From positions 372,001 to 436,000 of the forward strand of contig CAXXUY010000002.1 of NCBI GenBank assembly GCA_963664715.2: DNA of 64,000 nt, given 5' to 3'. Both the position numbers and the translations under genes were made by a program. Within the stretch, counting starts at the first letter, position 1. Each line of letters opens with the position of its first letter. Of the stretch, positions 1 through 9,822 are shown piece after piece. Below the pieces are notes generated by a model that saw only the letters and a program-made list of their open reading frames with translations, was not told where the DNA came from and searched no databases. The stretch is from JAPOXR01 sp963664715. GTDB taxonomy: Bacteria > Pseudomonadota > Alphaproteobacteria > Rhodobacterales > Rhodobacteraceae.

Positions 1-327
1 GAAATTGCCGATCTTGCCGATCGTGCGAGGGCAGGCACAATCAGCTCAGCCGAATTGAAGGGCGGGTCGTTCTCGATCTCGAACCTGGGCATGTTGGGAG
101 TCAAGTCCTTCAACGCGATCATCAATCCTCCGGAAAGCATGATTCTTGCGGTTGGTCAGGGGGTTGAGCAATTTGTCCCCGATGACAACGGCAACCCGAA
201 ACTCGCCACTGTCATGAGTGTCACACTCTCCTGCGACCACCGTGTCGTGGACGGCGCTTTGGGCGCGGTTTGGCTGCAAGAGTTCAAGTCGCTTGTCGAG
301 TTCCCGCTGGGAATCGTCCTGGTGTAG
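1..327 (+). CDS. Dihydrolipoamide acyltransferase (E2), C-terminal part
   Basis: The window opens inside this gene, so only the last 108 codons are present. They form the end of the 2-oxoacid dehydrogenase acyltransferase catalytic domain, which transfers the acyl group from lipoyl-lysine to CoA. The active-site motif DHRVVDG is visible near positions 238-258, and the preceding SISNLGMLGVKSFNAIINPP stretch is typical of the pyruvate dehydrogenase E2 (PdhC/AceF) core. It is most likely the pyruvate enzyme, but 2-oxoglutarate or branched-chain E2 cannot be excluded without the N-terminus. Reading frame 1 is open from base 1 to the TAG at 325-327. Confidence 0.9.
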   Translation, partial: EIADLADRARAGTISSAELKGGSFSISNLGMLGVKSFNAIINPPESMILAVGQGVEQFVPDDNGNPKLATVMSVTLSCDHRVVDGALGAVWLQEFKSLVEFPLGIVLV

Positions 328-541
328 GGGGCTGATCGGTTCATGGGGCGACACCGGATCCAGAGGGCAAGAGGTAACCCATGTCTGGCAATTCTCCCTG
401 CTGGAGCGACAGGCGCCTGTGCCAGTATGGGGCGGCCCCGGCGTTGCAGGGGCGTCACATGAAGAGGTCCGGTGCGGCGCTGGACGAAACTCTGCCAAGT
501 CCGTAGATAGCAAGGTACAAAAGGATAGTAGAGCCTGGTTC

Positions 542-1555
542 ATGGCGCAGATCGACGCTGCTTTTTTGGGACATGAAGCTGATCACCCTGTGATCGCGAA
601 GTCGACAGGTGACCTCGATCCAATGAAGGACACCCGGATTCGGGCGGCCTGGCTCTATTACGTTGAGGGACTTACGCAGCAGGATACGGCGAGGGAGCTT
701 GGCGTAAATCGTGTACAGGTGACTCGCCTGCTGGCGGACGCCCGCAAAAGGGGCGAAATACATATCAGCCTGAATACGGATATTTCCGCGATCATCGAAG
801 CCGAAAGAGATCTGCAGCGGAACTTCGGCATCGACAGAGCAATCGTTGCGCCTGTGCCTGCGAATACCGCCGATCCGACAAGGGCAATTGCCGCGCTTGC
901 CGGCCAGTACTTTACCGACAACGTCCGATCCGGAATGAGGATTGGCGTGGGCTGGGGGCGGACCCTGTATACCGCCTTGCCCCACATTCGAGGTCGCGAC
1001 CTTCAGGACGTGAAGGTGATTTCGCTCCTCGGCGGGATTTCGCAGGCAAAGCGATTCAACCCGGCCGAGTTTGCCTGGCAGTTCGCCGAGCTTTTTCGGG
1101 GCGAAGGCTACCTCGTCCCGGCCCCTGCGCTCGTCGACAGCCCAGAAACCAAGCACGCCCTTTTGGAACGCTGCGGTATCAGCCAGATCTTCGAGCAAGC
1201 GGACAATCTGGACATGGCGTGTCTGAGCGCTGGCGGCATAGAAGGTATCACGACCTCTTACAGACTTGGACACGTTTCGGAGTCCGACAGGCTCAGCCTG
1301 ATCGAGGCAGGAGCTGTAGGTGACATCCTTTACAACTTCATCTCAGAAACAGGCGAAGTTGTCGCACACAGCGTGAATGAACGCTGCATCTCCGTGGGCC
1401 TCGACCGTCTGCAAAACGCAAGAATCAGAGTATTGATTTCCGGTGGTCAAGAAAAAGTCCGTGTCCTGCTGGGCTCCCTGCGCCTCATCCGGCCCAACGT
1501 CTTTATCACGGACGAAGGGACGGCGAAGTCAATGATAGAGCAGGCCGGTTCCTAG
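542..1555 (+). CDS. SorC/DeoR-type sugar-binding transcriptional regulator
   Basis: A 337-residue protein if started at ATG 542, or 310 residues from ATG 623, which is nearer the usual length of about 315. The N-terminus (after KDTRIRAAWLYYVEGLTQQD) is a helix-turn-helix that recognises DNA. The rest is a phosphosugar-binding, NagB-like effector domain with the glycine-rich GVGWGRTLY segment and SLLGGISQ. Such proteins bind a phosphorylated sugar and control carbohydrate operons. The frame stays open upstream to 218, but that part overlaps the acyltransferase gene and is not family-like. No intact sugar operon lies next to it; the following 1 kb looks decayed, so its present target is unknown. 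Confidence 0.85.
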   Translation: MAQIDAAFLGHEADHPVIAKSTGDLDPMKDTRIRAAWLYYVEGLTQQDTARELGVNRVQVTRLLADARKRGEIHISLNTDISAIIEAERDLQRNFGIDRAIVAPVPANTADPTRAIAALAGQYFTDNVRSGMRIGVGWGRTLYTALPHIRGRDLQDVKVISLLGGISQAKRFNPAEFAWQFAELFRGEGYLVPAPALVDSPETKHALLERCGISQIFEQADNLDMACLSAGGIEGITTSYRLGHVSESDRLSLIEAGAVGDILYNFISETGEVVAHSVNERCISVGLDRLQNARIRVLISGGQEKVRVLLGSLRLIRPNVFITDEGTAKSMIEQAGS

Positions 1556-2472
1556 CTTCCGGTCCCCGGCGAACGGAAGCACACTAGAATCTCCCGTGTC
1601 GTCAGCGGGCTGCATATGAGCCGATTGTACAAGTCGGTCACCAATCCCGCCATCCATTTGAACAACAGGGGATCGAATCCCCGTAGGTCGTCGGCTTTGA
1701 GTCTGACCTGTTGCCTGGCGAATGGTCGATTTCTGGCAACGTGATGCCGTGAAGGAGGCGGCTGCAGCGACCCTCTTCTTCGATGTCAACCAAACCAGGT
1801 CATCACAACCGAATATTCTCCAGCAGGAAGCGTGGCGGGAAGTAACCCGGGATCCGCCGGAGAAGGGCCAATCACTGTCGGGCAGTCGGCAAGTTCGGTG
1901 GCACGATCGAGTTCTTGCTTTTGCCAACCCGGAATACCAAGGCGTCCAGAATGTTACTCGGCAGGGCATCGTGAAGGCTGGAGCGCGGCGGGCAGTCCCG
2001 CACGAACAGCGCCGGCATGGCCCCAACCCATTCGGCTGCGGTAGTCGGGCCGTGAGAGGAAGGCAGGTGCCCGGAGGATCTGGAATACCGCCTGGTGAAA
2101 TTCTCACAGGCACCGTCGATTCCGGTCATGGCAGGCAGTTCAGCTGATCAAGCCTTTGCCCGGCTTCAGGACGCTGGTGTCGGCCGATGCCACCATCAAG
2201 GGTTCCAAGTCATGCGGGCACTGCTCAAGTGCCAGTGGTCAACCCTTGACCTTGCCAACGGCATAAACGTTGAAGCGGGGATGCTAACGCTTGCAGTTGG
2301 CATGGAGGCCCGCGCTCTGGCCGAGGCGATGCCCATGTCCGGAAACCGTCCCGGCGGCACGAAGCCAAGGACCGGCCCATGGTCAAACCCTGGAATATCG
2401 AGTAGTTGGCGGCCGAGCCTTGACGGCTGGGTGTGTCGTCTGGAGAGTGTGCGTTGAATGGCAGAAACACCC
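1556..2472. other. About 0.9 kb without an intact gene, possibly decayed coding DNA
   Basis: No reading frame here gives a recognisable protein. Both strands carry only short overlapping frames broken by stops. The minus strand retains protein-like runs in different frames (for example around 1870-2130 and 2200-2480), as expected of a gene destroyed by frameshifts, but I could not assign a family. Its place between a sugar regulator and lpxC suggests that a carbohydrate gene controlled by the regulator was lost here; that is inference. Confidence 0.35.
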
Positions 2473-2489
2473 TGAAACAAAGTGTTTCA
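2473..2489. promoter_or_regulatory. Perfect palindrome TGAAACA-N3-TGTTTCA upstream of lpxC
   Basis: A perfect 7-bp inverted repeat with a 3-bp spacer (AAG) lies 74 bp before the lpxC start. It has the size of a dimeric repressor operator or a short hairpin. No T-run follows, so a terminator is less likely. The binding protein is unknown. Confidence 0.35.
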
Positions 2490-2562
2490 ATCATTGATTT
2501 GTTGAAATTCCGGTTAGGAACTAGGATGCTCGGTGCAGCAGGCATGAATCGAGCTAAAAGTC

Positions 2563-3483
2563 GTGCAGACTACAATCCAGACGAGCGTCCATTTTTCAGA
2601 TATCGGATTGCACACCGGAATGCCGGTGAACATGGTCATCCGACCGGCCGGAGCGAATGAAGGCGTGAAGTTTGTCAGAACTGACGTTGAGGGCAGGGAC
2701 AATCTCGTCCCGGCTGTTTTTGATCACGTCGTGCCTGCCTCGCTCTGTACCAAGATCGAAAACGAATCGAGTGTATTCGTTCAGACGGTCGAGCACGTCC
2801 TGGCCGGGTTGGCGGCATGCGGTATTCACAATGCGCTTGTAGAGCTGGACGGCCCGGAAGCTCCGATCATGGATGGCAGTGCCCTGCCATTTGCAATGGA
2901 ATTCATGAGGGCGGGCGTTGCCGAGCTTGATCAGCCTGTGAAGGTCATCAAGATCAGGAAGAGGGTATCGGTGGCCGGTAATGGATGTAGCGCATCACTC
3001 GAGCCATCCGACACCAGTGAAATGGAGTTTCATATTTCGTTTCCGGATCCCATTGGAAACCAGCGGCATGTTCTGGACCTGGCGAACGGAGCGATCGTCA
3101 GGCAGTTGGTCGACAGCAGGACCTTTTGCCTTTGGTCACAGATTGAATGGCTGAAGGAACAGGGCATTGGTCGGGGCGGTGACCTGGAAAGAAATGTGCT
3201 TGTGGCTGACGACGTGAGAAACGAGTATCTCGCCCGGTTCCGTCATGTCGATGAATGTGTTCGGCACAAGATGCTGGATGCAGTCGGCGATCTCTCGCTG
3301 GCCGGCAGCCCATTGATCGGAAAATTCACGGGCATCAAGTCGGGCCACGCGCTGACCAATGCGTTGCTGAGAAAGCTCTTTGCCAGGCCTGACGCGTTTG
3401 AGATTGTTGTGGCGGATTCCAGTACGGCGTCACGCCTGCCCGGTGCCGGCGCAGATTCTTCGGATATCCCGGTTTTGCACTGA
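2563..3483 (+). CDS. lpxC: UDP-3-O-acyl-N-acetylglucosamine deacetylase LpxC
   Basis: A 306-residue zinc amidase that removes acetate from UDP-3-O-acyl-GlcNAc, the committed step of lipid A synthesis in the cytoplasm. It has the family length (about 305) and the typical start MQTTI..GLHTG. Zinc ligands are visible: His78 in VQTVEHVLAGL, and His and Asp in the HKMLDAVGDL block near residue 237. The catalytic-base histidine lies in SGHALTNALL near residue 264. The start codon is GTG at 2563. The order lpxC-bamD-recN is a common alphaproteobacterial arrangement. Confidence 0.97.
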   Translation: MQTTIQTSVHFSDIGLHTGMPVNMVIRPAGANEGVKFVRTDVEGRDNLVPAVFDHVVPASLCTKIENESSVFVQTVEHVLAGLAACGIHNALVELDGPEAPIMDGSALPFAMEFMRAGVAELDQPVKVIKIRKRVSVAGNGCSASLEPSDTSEMEFHISFPDPIGNQRHVLDLANGAIVRQLVDSRTFCLWSQIEWLKEQGIGRGGDLERNVLVADDVRNEYLARFRHVDECVRHKMLDAVGDLSLAGSPLIGKFTGIKSGHALTNALLRKLFARPDAFEIVVADSSTASRLPGAGADSSDIPVLH

Positions 3484-3598
3484 GCATTCGGCAAAGTCAG
3501 CTATTGAACCGTAACTCCCTGCGACTAATATGGCCGACACGCCATCGGCCGTGAATTGCTGGTCGGCTGGCAGGGCTGTCAGCAATTGTGAAGATAAC

Positions 3599-4438
3599 AT
3601 GAAGATCATTATTTCCATGTGCCGGATTCTTGCCATCCTGGGTTTGTCGATGCTGTTGGCGAGTTGCAGTGCAAACGATGAACCGGATCTCGAGACATAC
3701 ACGCCCGAGCAGATCTTTCGAAAGGCCGAGGCCGAACTGAATTTCGGCCAGCCACTGGAGGCAGCGGAACTCTTTGAAGAAGTGGAACGCCTCTATCCGT
3801 ATTCCGACTGGGCAAAGCGGGGTACGATCATGGCTGCGTACGCGTATGGGGTCGACCGGGATTTCGAAAAGAGCCGGGCGGCGGCGGAGCGGTTCCTGAC
3901 GTCATATCCTGGCGACGAAGAGGCTGCATATGCACAGTATCTCGTTGCTATGAGCTATTTCGAGCTACTTGAACTGAGGGGGCGCGACCAGGGCAACTCC
4001 CGCAAGGCCCTCGAGGAACTGAATGCCGTCATCGAGGATTATGGCGATAGCGACTATGCCAAGTCAGCACAACTCAAGGCCGATGTCGTCTATGATCACC
4101 TCGCGGCGAAGGAAATGGAGATCGGGCGATTCTATTTGAAGCGGGGCAACTATTCTTCTGCGCTCAACCGCTTCCGGACAGTCGTGTCGGATTACGGAAC
4201 GACGTCTTTCGTTCCGGAGGCACTGCACCGCCAGGTCGAGGCATACCTGGCGCTTGGGCTGGAAGAGCAGGCCAGGGAGGCCGCGGCAATCCTTGGATAC
4301 AATTTTCAGGGAAGCGAATGGTACGAGGACTCCTACCGACTGTTCGTGAGCAGAGACCTTCGACCACCTTCACCGGAAGAAGGCGAGGGCTTGTTCAGGA
4401 AGGTTTACAGAAGAACCATCAAGGGCGATTGGCTGTAG
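3599..4438 (+). CDS. bamD: Outer-membrane assembly lipoprotein BamD
   Basis: A 279-residue lipoprotein that, with BamA, inserts beta-barrel proteins into the outer membrane. The ATG at 3599 gives a lipoprotein signal peptide with lipobox LLASC, so the mature protein starts at that cysteine near residue 20. The rest is helical TPR-like repeats, including the conserved AEAELNFGQPLEAAELFEEV and RYPYSDWAKR-like segments of the YfiO/ComL family. The frame extends upstream to 3530, but that would bury the signal peptide. It lies between lpxC and recN, 23 bp from recN. Confidence 0.94.
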   Translation: MKIIISMCRILAILGLSMLLASCSANDEPDLETYTPEQIFRKAEAELNFGQPLEAAELFEEVERLYPYSDWAKRGTIMAAYAYGVDRDFEKSRAAAERFLTSYPGDEEAAYAQYLVAMSYFELLELRGRDQGNSRKALEELNAVIEDYGDSDYAKSAQLKADVVYDHLAAKEMEIGRFYLKRGNYSSALNRFRTVVSDYGTTSFVPEALHRQVEAYLALGLEEQAREAAAILGYNFQGSEWYEDSYRLFVSRDLRPPSPEEGEGLFRKVYRRTIKGDWL

Positions 4439-4461
4439 CAGACCCATAGGGCAGCGAGGTC

Positions 4462-6114
4462 ATGCTGTGCTCTCTTTCTGTCCGAAACGTCCTGCTGATC
4501 AGCCGGCTGGACATCGAGTTTGGCGAAGGCCTGAATGTTCTGACGGGTGAAACGGGCGCAGGAAAGTCCATCCTGCTCGATTCGCTGGGCTTCGTGCTCG
4601 GTCGCGGCGTCTTGCAGAAGCCGCTCGCAGCCGGAGGAGAGCCAAGCGAAGTCTCCGCTTCAGTTGACATATCAGGGAACCAGTTGGCCCGTTCCGTACT
4701 GGACGACCTGGATATCTCTGCCGGAAACGATCTGTTGATTCGCCGTGTAATGCTGGCGTCGGGAAGAACAAGCAGCTTCGTCAACGACCAGCGCTGCACG
4801 GTCGAGGCAGTAGGGCGAATTGGAGAGACCATCGTTGAGGTCCACGGCCAGTCCGATGAAAGATGGCTCGCAAGTACGGCGTTTCACCGACGGTTACTTG
4901 ACCAGTTTGCCGGGCATGATGAACTCGTCCGGCGTACCAGGCGGTCATGGCAGGATTGGCAGGCGGAACTGCGGCAACTCCAGGCAGCTCGTTCAGAAAT
5001 GGAAATTGCCTCTCGTGAACGGGACTATACAGAGCATGCTGCCAGGGAACTTGAAGAGTTCTCACCGACGGCCGGCGAAGATGCGGAACTCGACAATCGT
5101 CGCTCGTTACTGAGACTGTATTCTCGATTCCAGGAAAACCTGGCAAAGGCGGAGTCCGCAACCGGATCAGAGGGTGCGGATGGCATGATCAATGAGGCGC
5201 TCCGTTGGCTTGAGTCTGCTTCCCAACTTGATGAAGAACGGATCGGCAGAATCGTCCAGTCATTGGACCGGGCACTTTCAGAGCTTTCCGAGGCCCAGAG
5301 GCTGCTGGATGATATCCGCCGCGGGATTGATTGCGAACCGCTTGAGATTGAGCAGGTCGAGGAGCGGTTGTTTGCAATTCGTGCACTTGCAAGGAAGCAC
5401 TCGGTTCATCCGGATGAGCTGGCAGAAGTCACCCGGAAGTTGACCGCAGACCTTGGAAAGCTTGATCACCTGCAGGAGGAAGTTGACCGATTGGAACAGA
5501 GCACCTCGGTCAGGCAGGATGAATATGTCAGGCTTGCAGAAGATCTCTCGAAGGGCCGAACGAGTGCCGCCAAACTGCTGGACGCGGCAATGGCCAGGGA
5601 AGTCAAACCACTTCGACTGAACAACACCAGATTCGAGGCAATGCTGTCCGACGACAGCCCCGGCCCGGAAGGAAAGAACCGAGTCGCATTCACAGTGTCG
5701 ACCAACCCCTCCATGCCGCCCGGGCCAATCAGCCAGATTGCCTCGGGAGGCGAACTGTCACGTTTTATGTTGGCCCTGAAGGTGTGCCTCATGGCCGACA
5801 CGCAGGATATTTGTGCGATATTTGATGAAATCGACAGAGGTATTGGAGGTGCAACCGCCAATGCGGTTGGACGGCGACTCAGGGCACTTGCAGAGCAATC
5901 GCAAGTGCTGGTGGTTACGCATTCGCCGCAGGTTGCTGCAATGGGACACCATCACTGGCGAATCGAAAAGGTTACCGACCAGGATCATGTGCAGACACGT
6001 GCACACCGGCTTGACGGAGGCTCACGCAGGGATGAAATAGCCCGGATGCTGTCGGGCGAAAGCGTCACCGATGAAGCGCGCGCCGCTGCAATATCGCTGT
6101 TACAGGCGGTTTGA
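4462..6114 (+). CDS. recN: DNA repair protein RecN
   Basis: A 550-residue SMC-like ATPase acting in double-strand break repair. Walker A GETGAGKSILLDSLG is near residues 29-43, the long coiled-coil middle spans roughly 150-370, the ABC signature ASGGELSRFMLALK is near 430, and Walker B AIFDEIDRGIGG follows near 454. Length matches the family (about 550). GAGG lies just before the ATG. It converges with the aminopeptidase gene, with 16 bp between stops. Confidence 0.96.
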   Translation: MLCSLSVRNVLLISRLDIEFGEGLNVLTGETGAGKSILLDSLGFVLGRGVLQKPLAAGGEPSEVSASVDISGNQLARSVLDDLDISAGNDLLIRRVMLASGRTSSFVNDQRCTVEAVGRIGETIVEVHGQSDERWLASTAFHRRLLDQFAGHDELVRRTRRSWQDWQAELRQLQAARSEMEIASRERDYTEHAARELEEFSPTAGEDAELDNRRSLLRLYSRFQENLAKAESATGSEGADGMINEALRWLESASQLDEERIGRIVQSLDRALSELSEAQRLLDDIRRGIDCEPLEIEQVEERLFAIRALARKHSVHPDELAEVTRKLTADLGKLDHLQEEVDRLEQSTSVRQDEYVRLAEDLSKGRTSAAKLLDAAMAREVKPLRLNNTRFEAMLSDDSPGPEGKNRVAFTVSTNPSMPPGPISQIASGGELSRFMLALKVCLMADTQDICAIFDEIDRGIGGATANAVGRRLRALAEQSQVLVVTHSPQVAAMGHHHWRIEKVTDQDHVQTRAHRLDGGSRRDEIARMLSGESVTDEARAAAISLLQAV

Positions 6115-6130
6115 ATCCCGGATGACCCTC

Positions 6131-7927
6131 TCAGCCCAGAGGAGCACATGCGCGTGTGAGCCAGGACACCGCCTGTGCTGAACAGCCTGACCGGATCTTT
6201 TCCAAGGTCGTTCCGTGATAGTCATCGATCCACCGGCGTTCCTCACTGGTCAGCATTTCCAGGACGATGAGCTTGCGGTCGATTGGAACCCAGGTCAGAT
6301 TCCGGAATTCCAACATCTCCCGGTCGTCTCCGCCATCGACCAGACAGGCAGGCTCAACGACTGCGAGGTTTTCGATCCTGATCCCGAATTTGCCGCTGCG
6401 GTAGTATCCCGGTTCAATCGAGAGAATCATACCTGGCAGAAACTCGCAACCCGAGTTGTGCGCCAATCGTTGTGGTCCTTCATGGACGTTCAGGAATTGG
6501 CCGACTCCATGCCCGGTTCCATGGTCAAAGTCCTGACCTGCCAGCCAGAGATGATAGCGTGCCAGTGCATCGAGATGGCGTCCTGCACGGCCCTTCGGCC
6601 ACCGCGCCCGCGCAAGTGAAATCAGACCCTTCAACACACGGGTAAAGCACACGCAATGTTCGCCGTCGGGTTCGCCAATCGCTATTGTGCGTGTGACATC
6701 CGTCGTTCCATCGAGATACTGGCCACCTGAATCGATCAGCAACAACTCGCCCATTTCCAGTTTCCTGTTGCTTTCAGGAGATGCACTGTAGTGAACAATT
6801 GCAGCGTTCGGCCCTGATGCGGCTATTGTGCTGAAGCTGAGATCCCGTAGTTCGCCAGTCCGTGCGCGAAAATCTGCAAGCGCAGAGGCAACTTCCAGTT
6901 CGGTGACATTTCTTTCGGAAACCTGGCAATCGAGCCAGGCGAGAAACTCTGCAACAGCAGCGCCGTCTCTGAGGTGTGCTGTCTCGGTACCGGATAATTC
7001 AGTAGGGTTCTTGGTGGACTTTGCAAGAATACATGGGTCTGGCTGTTCCGCGACGCTACGGCCCAGTTTCTGCAGGTGGTCAAACACCATTACCGGAGCA
7101 GTATCCGGGTCAACCAGAATCGTTTCACCTGCTTTGGCAAGGTCCTGGATGAAGTCGTTCTTCGGGCGGACATTCAATGCCGGGCCAACGTCGTCGGAGA
7201 ACTGGCGAGGCAATTCGAGATAGACTGTCGTGTCGCCCTTCGAATCCATGATGGCAAAAGAGAGTGCAACCGGACTTCCAAGGAGATCCGATCCACGAAT
7301 GTTCATCAGCCAGGCGATGCTGTCAGGCAAGGTCATGACAGCTGCATCCGCGCCTGCGGACCTTGTCACCTCAGCCATTCTTGAACGCTTCGAGACACTC
7401 GACTCACCCGAGAGCGATTCCGGGTAGCCAAATACGCGGGAACGAGGCGGATCAGGCCGATCGTCCCAAACGTCATCGACGAGGTTGTGCGCCGGGAGCA
7501 GTCTGATGCCTGACTCTGCCAGGGATTGTTCCAGGCGACCAATCTCGGATTTCGTGTGAAGCCACGGGTCGAATCCAACCTCGCTGCCCGAATGAACATT
7601 TTCCTTGAACCAGCCGACTATTGATCCATGGCGCAAGTCAGACACTTCAAATGTACTGCCTTCCACTTCAATCGATGCCTGCAACGTGTATCTTCCGTCT
7701 ACGAACAGCACCGCCCGGTCAATGGCGACAACGCACAACCCGGCCGAACCCGAAAACCCGGTGGTCCAGCCCAACCGGTTGTCGCAGTCGGCCACCTGCT
7801 CGCCCCTGTGTGCGTCGGTTCTGGGGATGAGGAAGGCTGAAAACCCGAACCGGGTTATTCTTGCCCTGAGCTTCTGAATCCTGGTGGCCGTATCCTGCCT
7901 GCCGCCAGCATGCTCGAATCCTGGCAT
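6131..7927 (-). CDS. pepP: M24B Xaa-Pro aminopeptidase
   Basis: A 598-residue cytoplasmic metallopeptidase that removes an N-terminal residue preceding proline. It has the three-domain aminopeptidase P architecture: two creatinase N-like domains (about residues 20-310), then the pita-bread catalytic domain. Metal ligands are visible: two Asp in LLIDSGGQYLDGTTDVTRT, His in GTGHGVGQFLNVHEGP, Glu in SIEPGYY, and Glu in GIRIENL. The size is that of the long alphaproteobacterial form. It follows cobT on the same strand with 2 bp between them, so it is probably co-transcribed. The symbol is given by family; the exact paralogue is uncertain. Confidence 0.93.
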   Translation of the reverse strand: MPGFEHAGGRQDTATRIQKLRARITRFGFSAFLIPRTDAHRGEQVADCDNRLGWTTGFSGSAGLCVVAIDRAVLFVDGRYTLQASIEVEGSTFEVSDLRHGSIVGWFKENVHSGSEVGFDPWLHTKSEIGRLEQSLAESGIRLLPAHNLVDDVWDDRPDPPRSRVFGYPESLSGESSVSKRSRMAEVTRSAGADAAVMTLPDSIAWLMNIRGSDLLGSPVALSFAIMDSKGDTTVYLELPRQFSDDVGPALNVRPKNDFIQDLAKAGETILVDPDTAPVMVFDHLQKLGRSVAEQPDPCILAKSTKNPTELSGTETAHLRDGAAVAEFLAWLDCQVSERNVTELEVASALADFRARTGELRDLSFSTIAASGPNAAIVHYSASPESNRKLEMGELLLIDSGGQYLDGTTDVTRTIAIGEPDGEHCVCFTRVLKGLISLARARWPKGRAGRHLDALARYHLWLAGQDFDHGTGHGVGQFLNVHEGPQRLAHNSGCEFLPGMILSIEPGYYRSGKFGIRIENLAVVEPACLVDGGDDREMLEFRNLTWVPIDRKLIVLEMLTSEERRWIDDYHGTTLEKIRSGCSAQAVSWLTRACAPLG

Positions 7928-7929
7928 TC

Positions 7930-9804
7930 TCAGAATTCTGTTGTCCGTGCGTCAGGACGACGACCGGCGGTTCGAATTCCGGAATCCGCTTCGAACAGTT
8001 CTGCAAGTTGCTCTGTCATTGCGCCGGCGAGTTGATCGACATCGCCGATCGTCACTGCTCGACGATAGTAAGATGTTACGTCATGGCCGATGCCAATGGC
8101 GATCAGTTCCACCGCACGGCGTTTCATGATCATTGCGATGACATTCCGCAAATGCCTGTCGAGGAAGTTTGACGGATTCACGCTAAGGGTCGAGTCGTCG
8201 ACAGGAGCTCCGTCTGATATGACCATGAGGATCTTGCGTGACTCGGAGCGCATGGCCAGCCGCCGGTGTGCCCATTCGAGTGCCTCACCATCTATATTCT
8301 CTTTGAGCAGACCTTCCTTCATCATCAGGCCGAGATTTGTTCGGGAACGTCGCCAGGGCATGTCGGCATTCTTGTAGATGATATGGCGCAAGTCGTTGAG
8401 GCGACCAGGAGTGGGACTCCTGCCCGAGGCAACCCATTTGCTCCTGCTGTCGCCACCCTTCCAGGCTCTCGTCGTGAATCCAAGAATCTCGACCTTGACC
8501 TGGCACCGCTCAAGCGTCCGGGCAAGAATGTCGGCACTGATCGCTGCAATTGAAATTGGTCTTCCGCGCATTGACCCCGAATTGTCGAGCAGCAATGAAA
8601 CCACCGTATCCCGGAACTTCGTGTCCTTTTCGACCTTGAAAGACAGCGGGGTGGTGGGGTTGGCCACGACCCTTGCCAATCGACCTGAATCCAGGAGTCC
8701 CTCTTCCTGGTCAAATTCCCAGTAGCGATTCTGCTGGGCCAGCAGGCGTCGCTGCAGCTTGTTGGCAAGACGGCCGACGGTTCCCTTGAACGGCTCCAGT
8801 TGCTGATCGAGATTGCCGCGCAGTCGTTCCAGTTCTGCCGGTTCGGCGAGATCGTCCGCCTTGATTTCCTCATCGAATTCTGCCGTGAAAACCGTGTATT
8901 CGGGATCCGCTTCGGACAGCCTGTTCTGGAGCAATTCCAGTGGTTCGTCGGCATCAGGGTCGTCGAATTCTTCAGACGACGTTGAATCTTCAGGATCGCC
9001 TTCGGTCAGCTGCCGATCATCCAGGTCCGCGTCGTCAAGCCTGCTTTCGTCAAATTGCTGGTTCTCGTCGTTGTCCGAACTCTCGCTGGACTCGCTGTCC
9101 GGCTGTTCCTCGTTCGCGTCCTCGTCCGGATCATCACCGGTGTCGGCCTGATCGTCCGGATTGTCTCCGAGTTGGTCGGCATAGCCGAGGTCACTGATGA
9201 GTTGACGGGCAAACCGGGCAAATTCCACCTGGTCCGAAAGCACCTGGTCCAATTGTTCCAGCGTTTCACCCGCCTTTTCGAGAAAGCCATTCTCGAATTG
9301 TTCGCAGATTTGGCGCGGAACTGGTGGAAGCTCGCGACCGGTGGCAAGTCGGCGGATCGCATAACCGATTGCATCACCAAGCGATGCTTCGTTGATGTCC
9401 GTTTGACTGCCATACCCCTTCCGTTTGGCCTGGTCCGCTATCTTTGCATCGATATTTGCAGCCGAACCGGGCATACTGAGGGCTCCAACTGCTTCACAAC
9501 GCGTCGTTTCAAGGGACTCGTAGAGTTCTCGCGCAGTCTCGCCAAATGGCATGTATTTGCTGTGCGTATCGGCATCGTGCAACCGCTTGCGTAGTGCGAG
9601 GCTGTCGGCGATGCCTCTCGCAACCGTGAGGTCTTCTGCGCTGGTGCGTGGCCCCAGGAACGGAAGCCGGATGACCTTTTCTGACATTCCCGGCGGGTCA
9701 GCCGAGTACCGAACCGTTAATTCACCATCTTCCGCGATCGAACGGGCAGTCTCGGCAATTGCCTTCTTGAATGCCGGGATGTCTCCAATTTCATTTGTTG
9801 GCAC
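7930..9804 (-). CDS. cobT: Cobaltochelatase subunit CobT
   Basis: A 624-residue subunit of aerobic cobaltochelatase, which inserts Co2+ into hydrogenobyrinate a,c-diamide for vitamin B12 synthesis. The central region (roughly 210-290) is very acidic (Asp/Glu/Ser-rich), as in known CobT. The C-terminal von Willebrand A domain shows the MIDAS start LLLDNSGSMRGRPIS and later MVISDGAPVDDSTL. It is separated by 18 bp from cobS upstream. CobN, the large chelatase subunit, is not in the window. Confidence 0.95.
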   Translation of the reverse strand: MPTNEIGDIPAFKKAIAETARSIAEDGELTVRYSADPPGMSEKVIRLPFLGPRTSAEDLTVARGIADSLALRKRLHDADTHSKYMPFGETARELYESLETTRCEAVGALSMPGSAANIDAKIADQAKRKGYGSQTDINEASLGDAIGYAIRRLATGRELPPVPRQICEQFENGFLEKAGETLEQLDQVLSDQVEFARFARQLISDLGYADQLGDNPDDQADTGDDPDEDANEEQPDSESSESSDNDENQQFDESRLDDADLDDRQLTEGDPEDSTSSEEFDDPDADEPLELLQNRLSEADPEYTVFTAEFDEEIKADDLAEPAELERLRGNLDQQLEPFKGTVGRLANKLQRRLLAQQNRYWEFDQEEGLLDSGRLARVVANPTTPLSFKVEKDTKFRDTVVSLLLDNSGSMRGRPISIAAISADILARTLERCQVKVEILGFTTRAWKGGDSRSKWVASGRSPTPGRLNDLRHIIYKNADMPWRRSRTNLGLMMKEGLLKENIDGEALEWAHRRLAMRSESRKILMVISDGAPVDDSTLSVNPSNFLDRHLRNVIAMIMKRRAVELIAIGIGHDVTSYYRRAVTIGDVDQLAGAMTEQLAELFEADSGIRTAGRRPDARTTEF

Positions 9805-9822
9805 AGCTGCATGCCTGTTTGT

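Noticed and set aside
7700..9800. Repetitive acidic region in cobT considered as a tandem repeat
   Set aside because: Low-complexity Asp/Glu/Ser codons are normal in the CobT linker; there is no regular DNA repeat unit.
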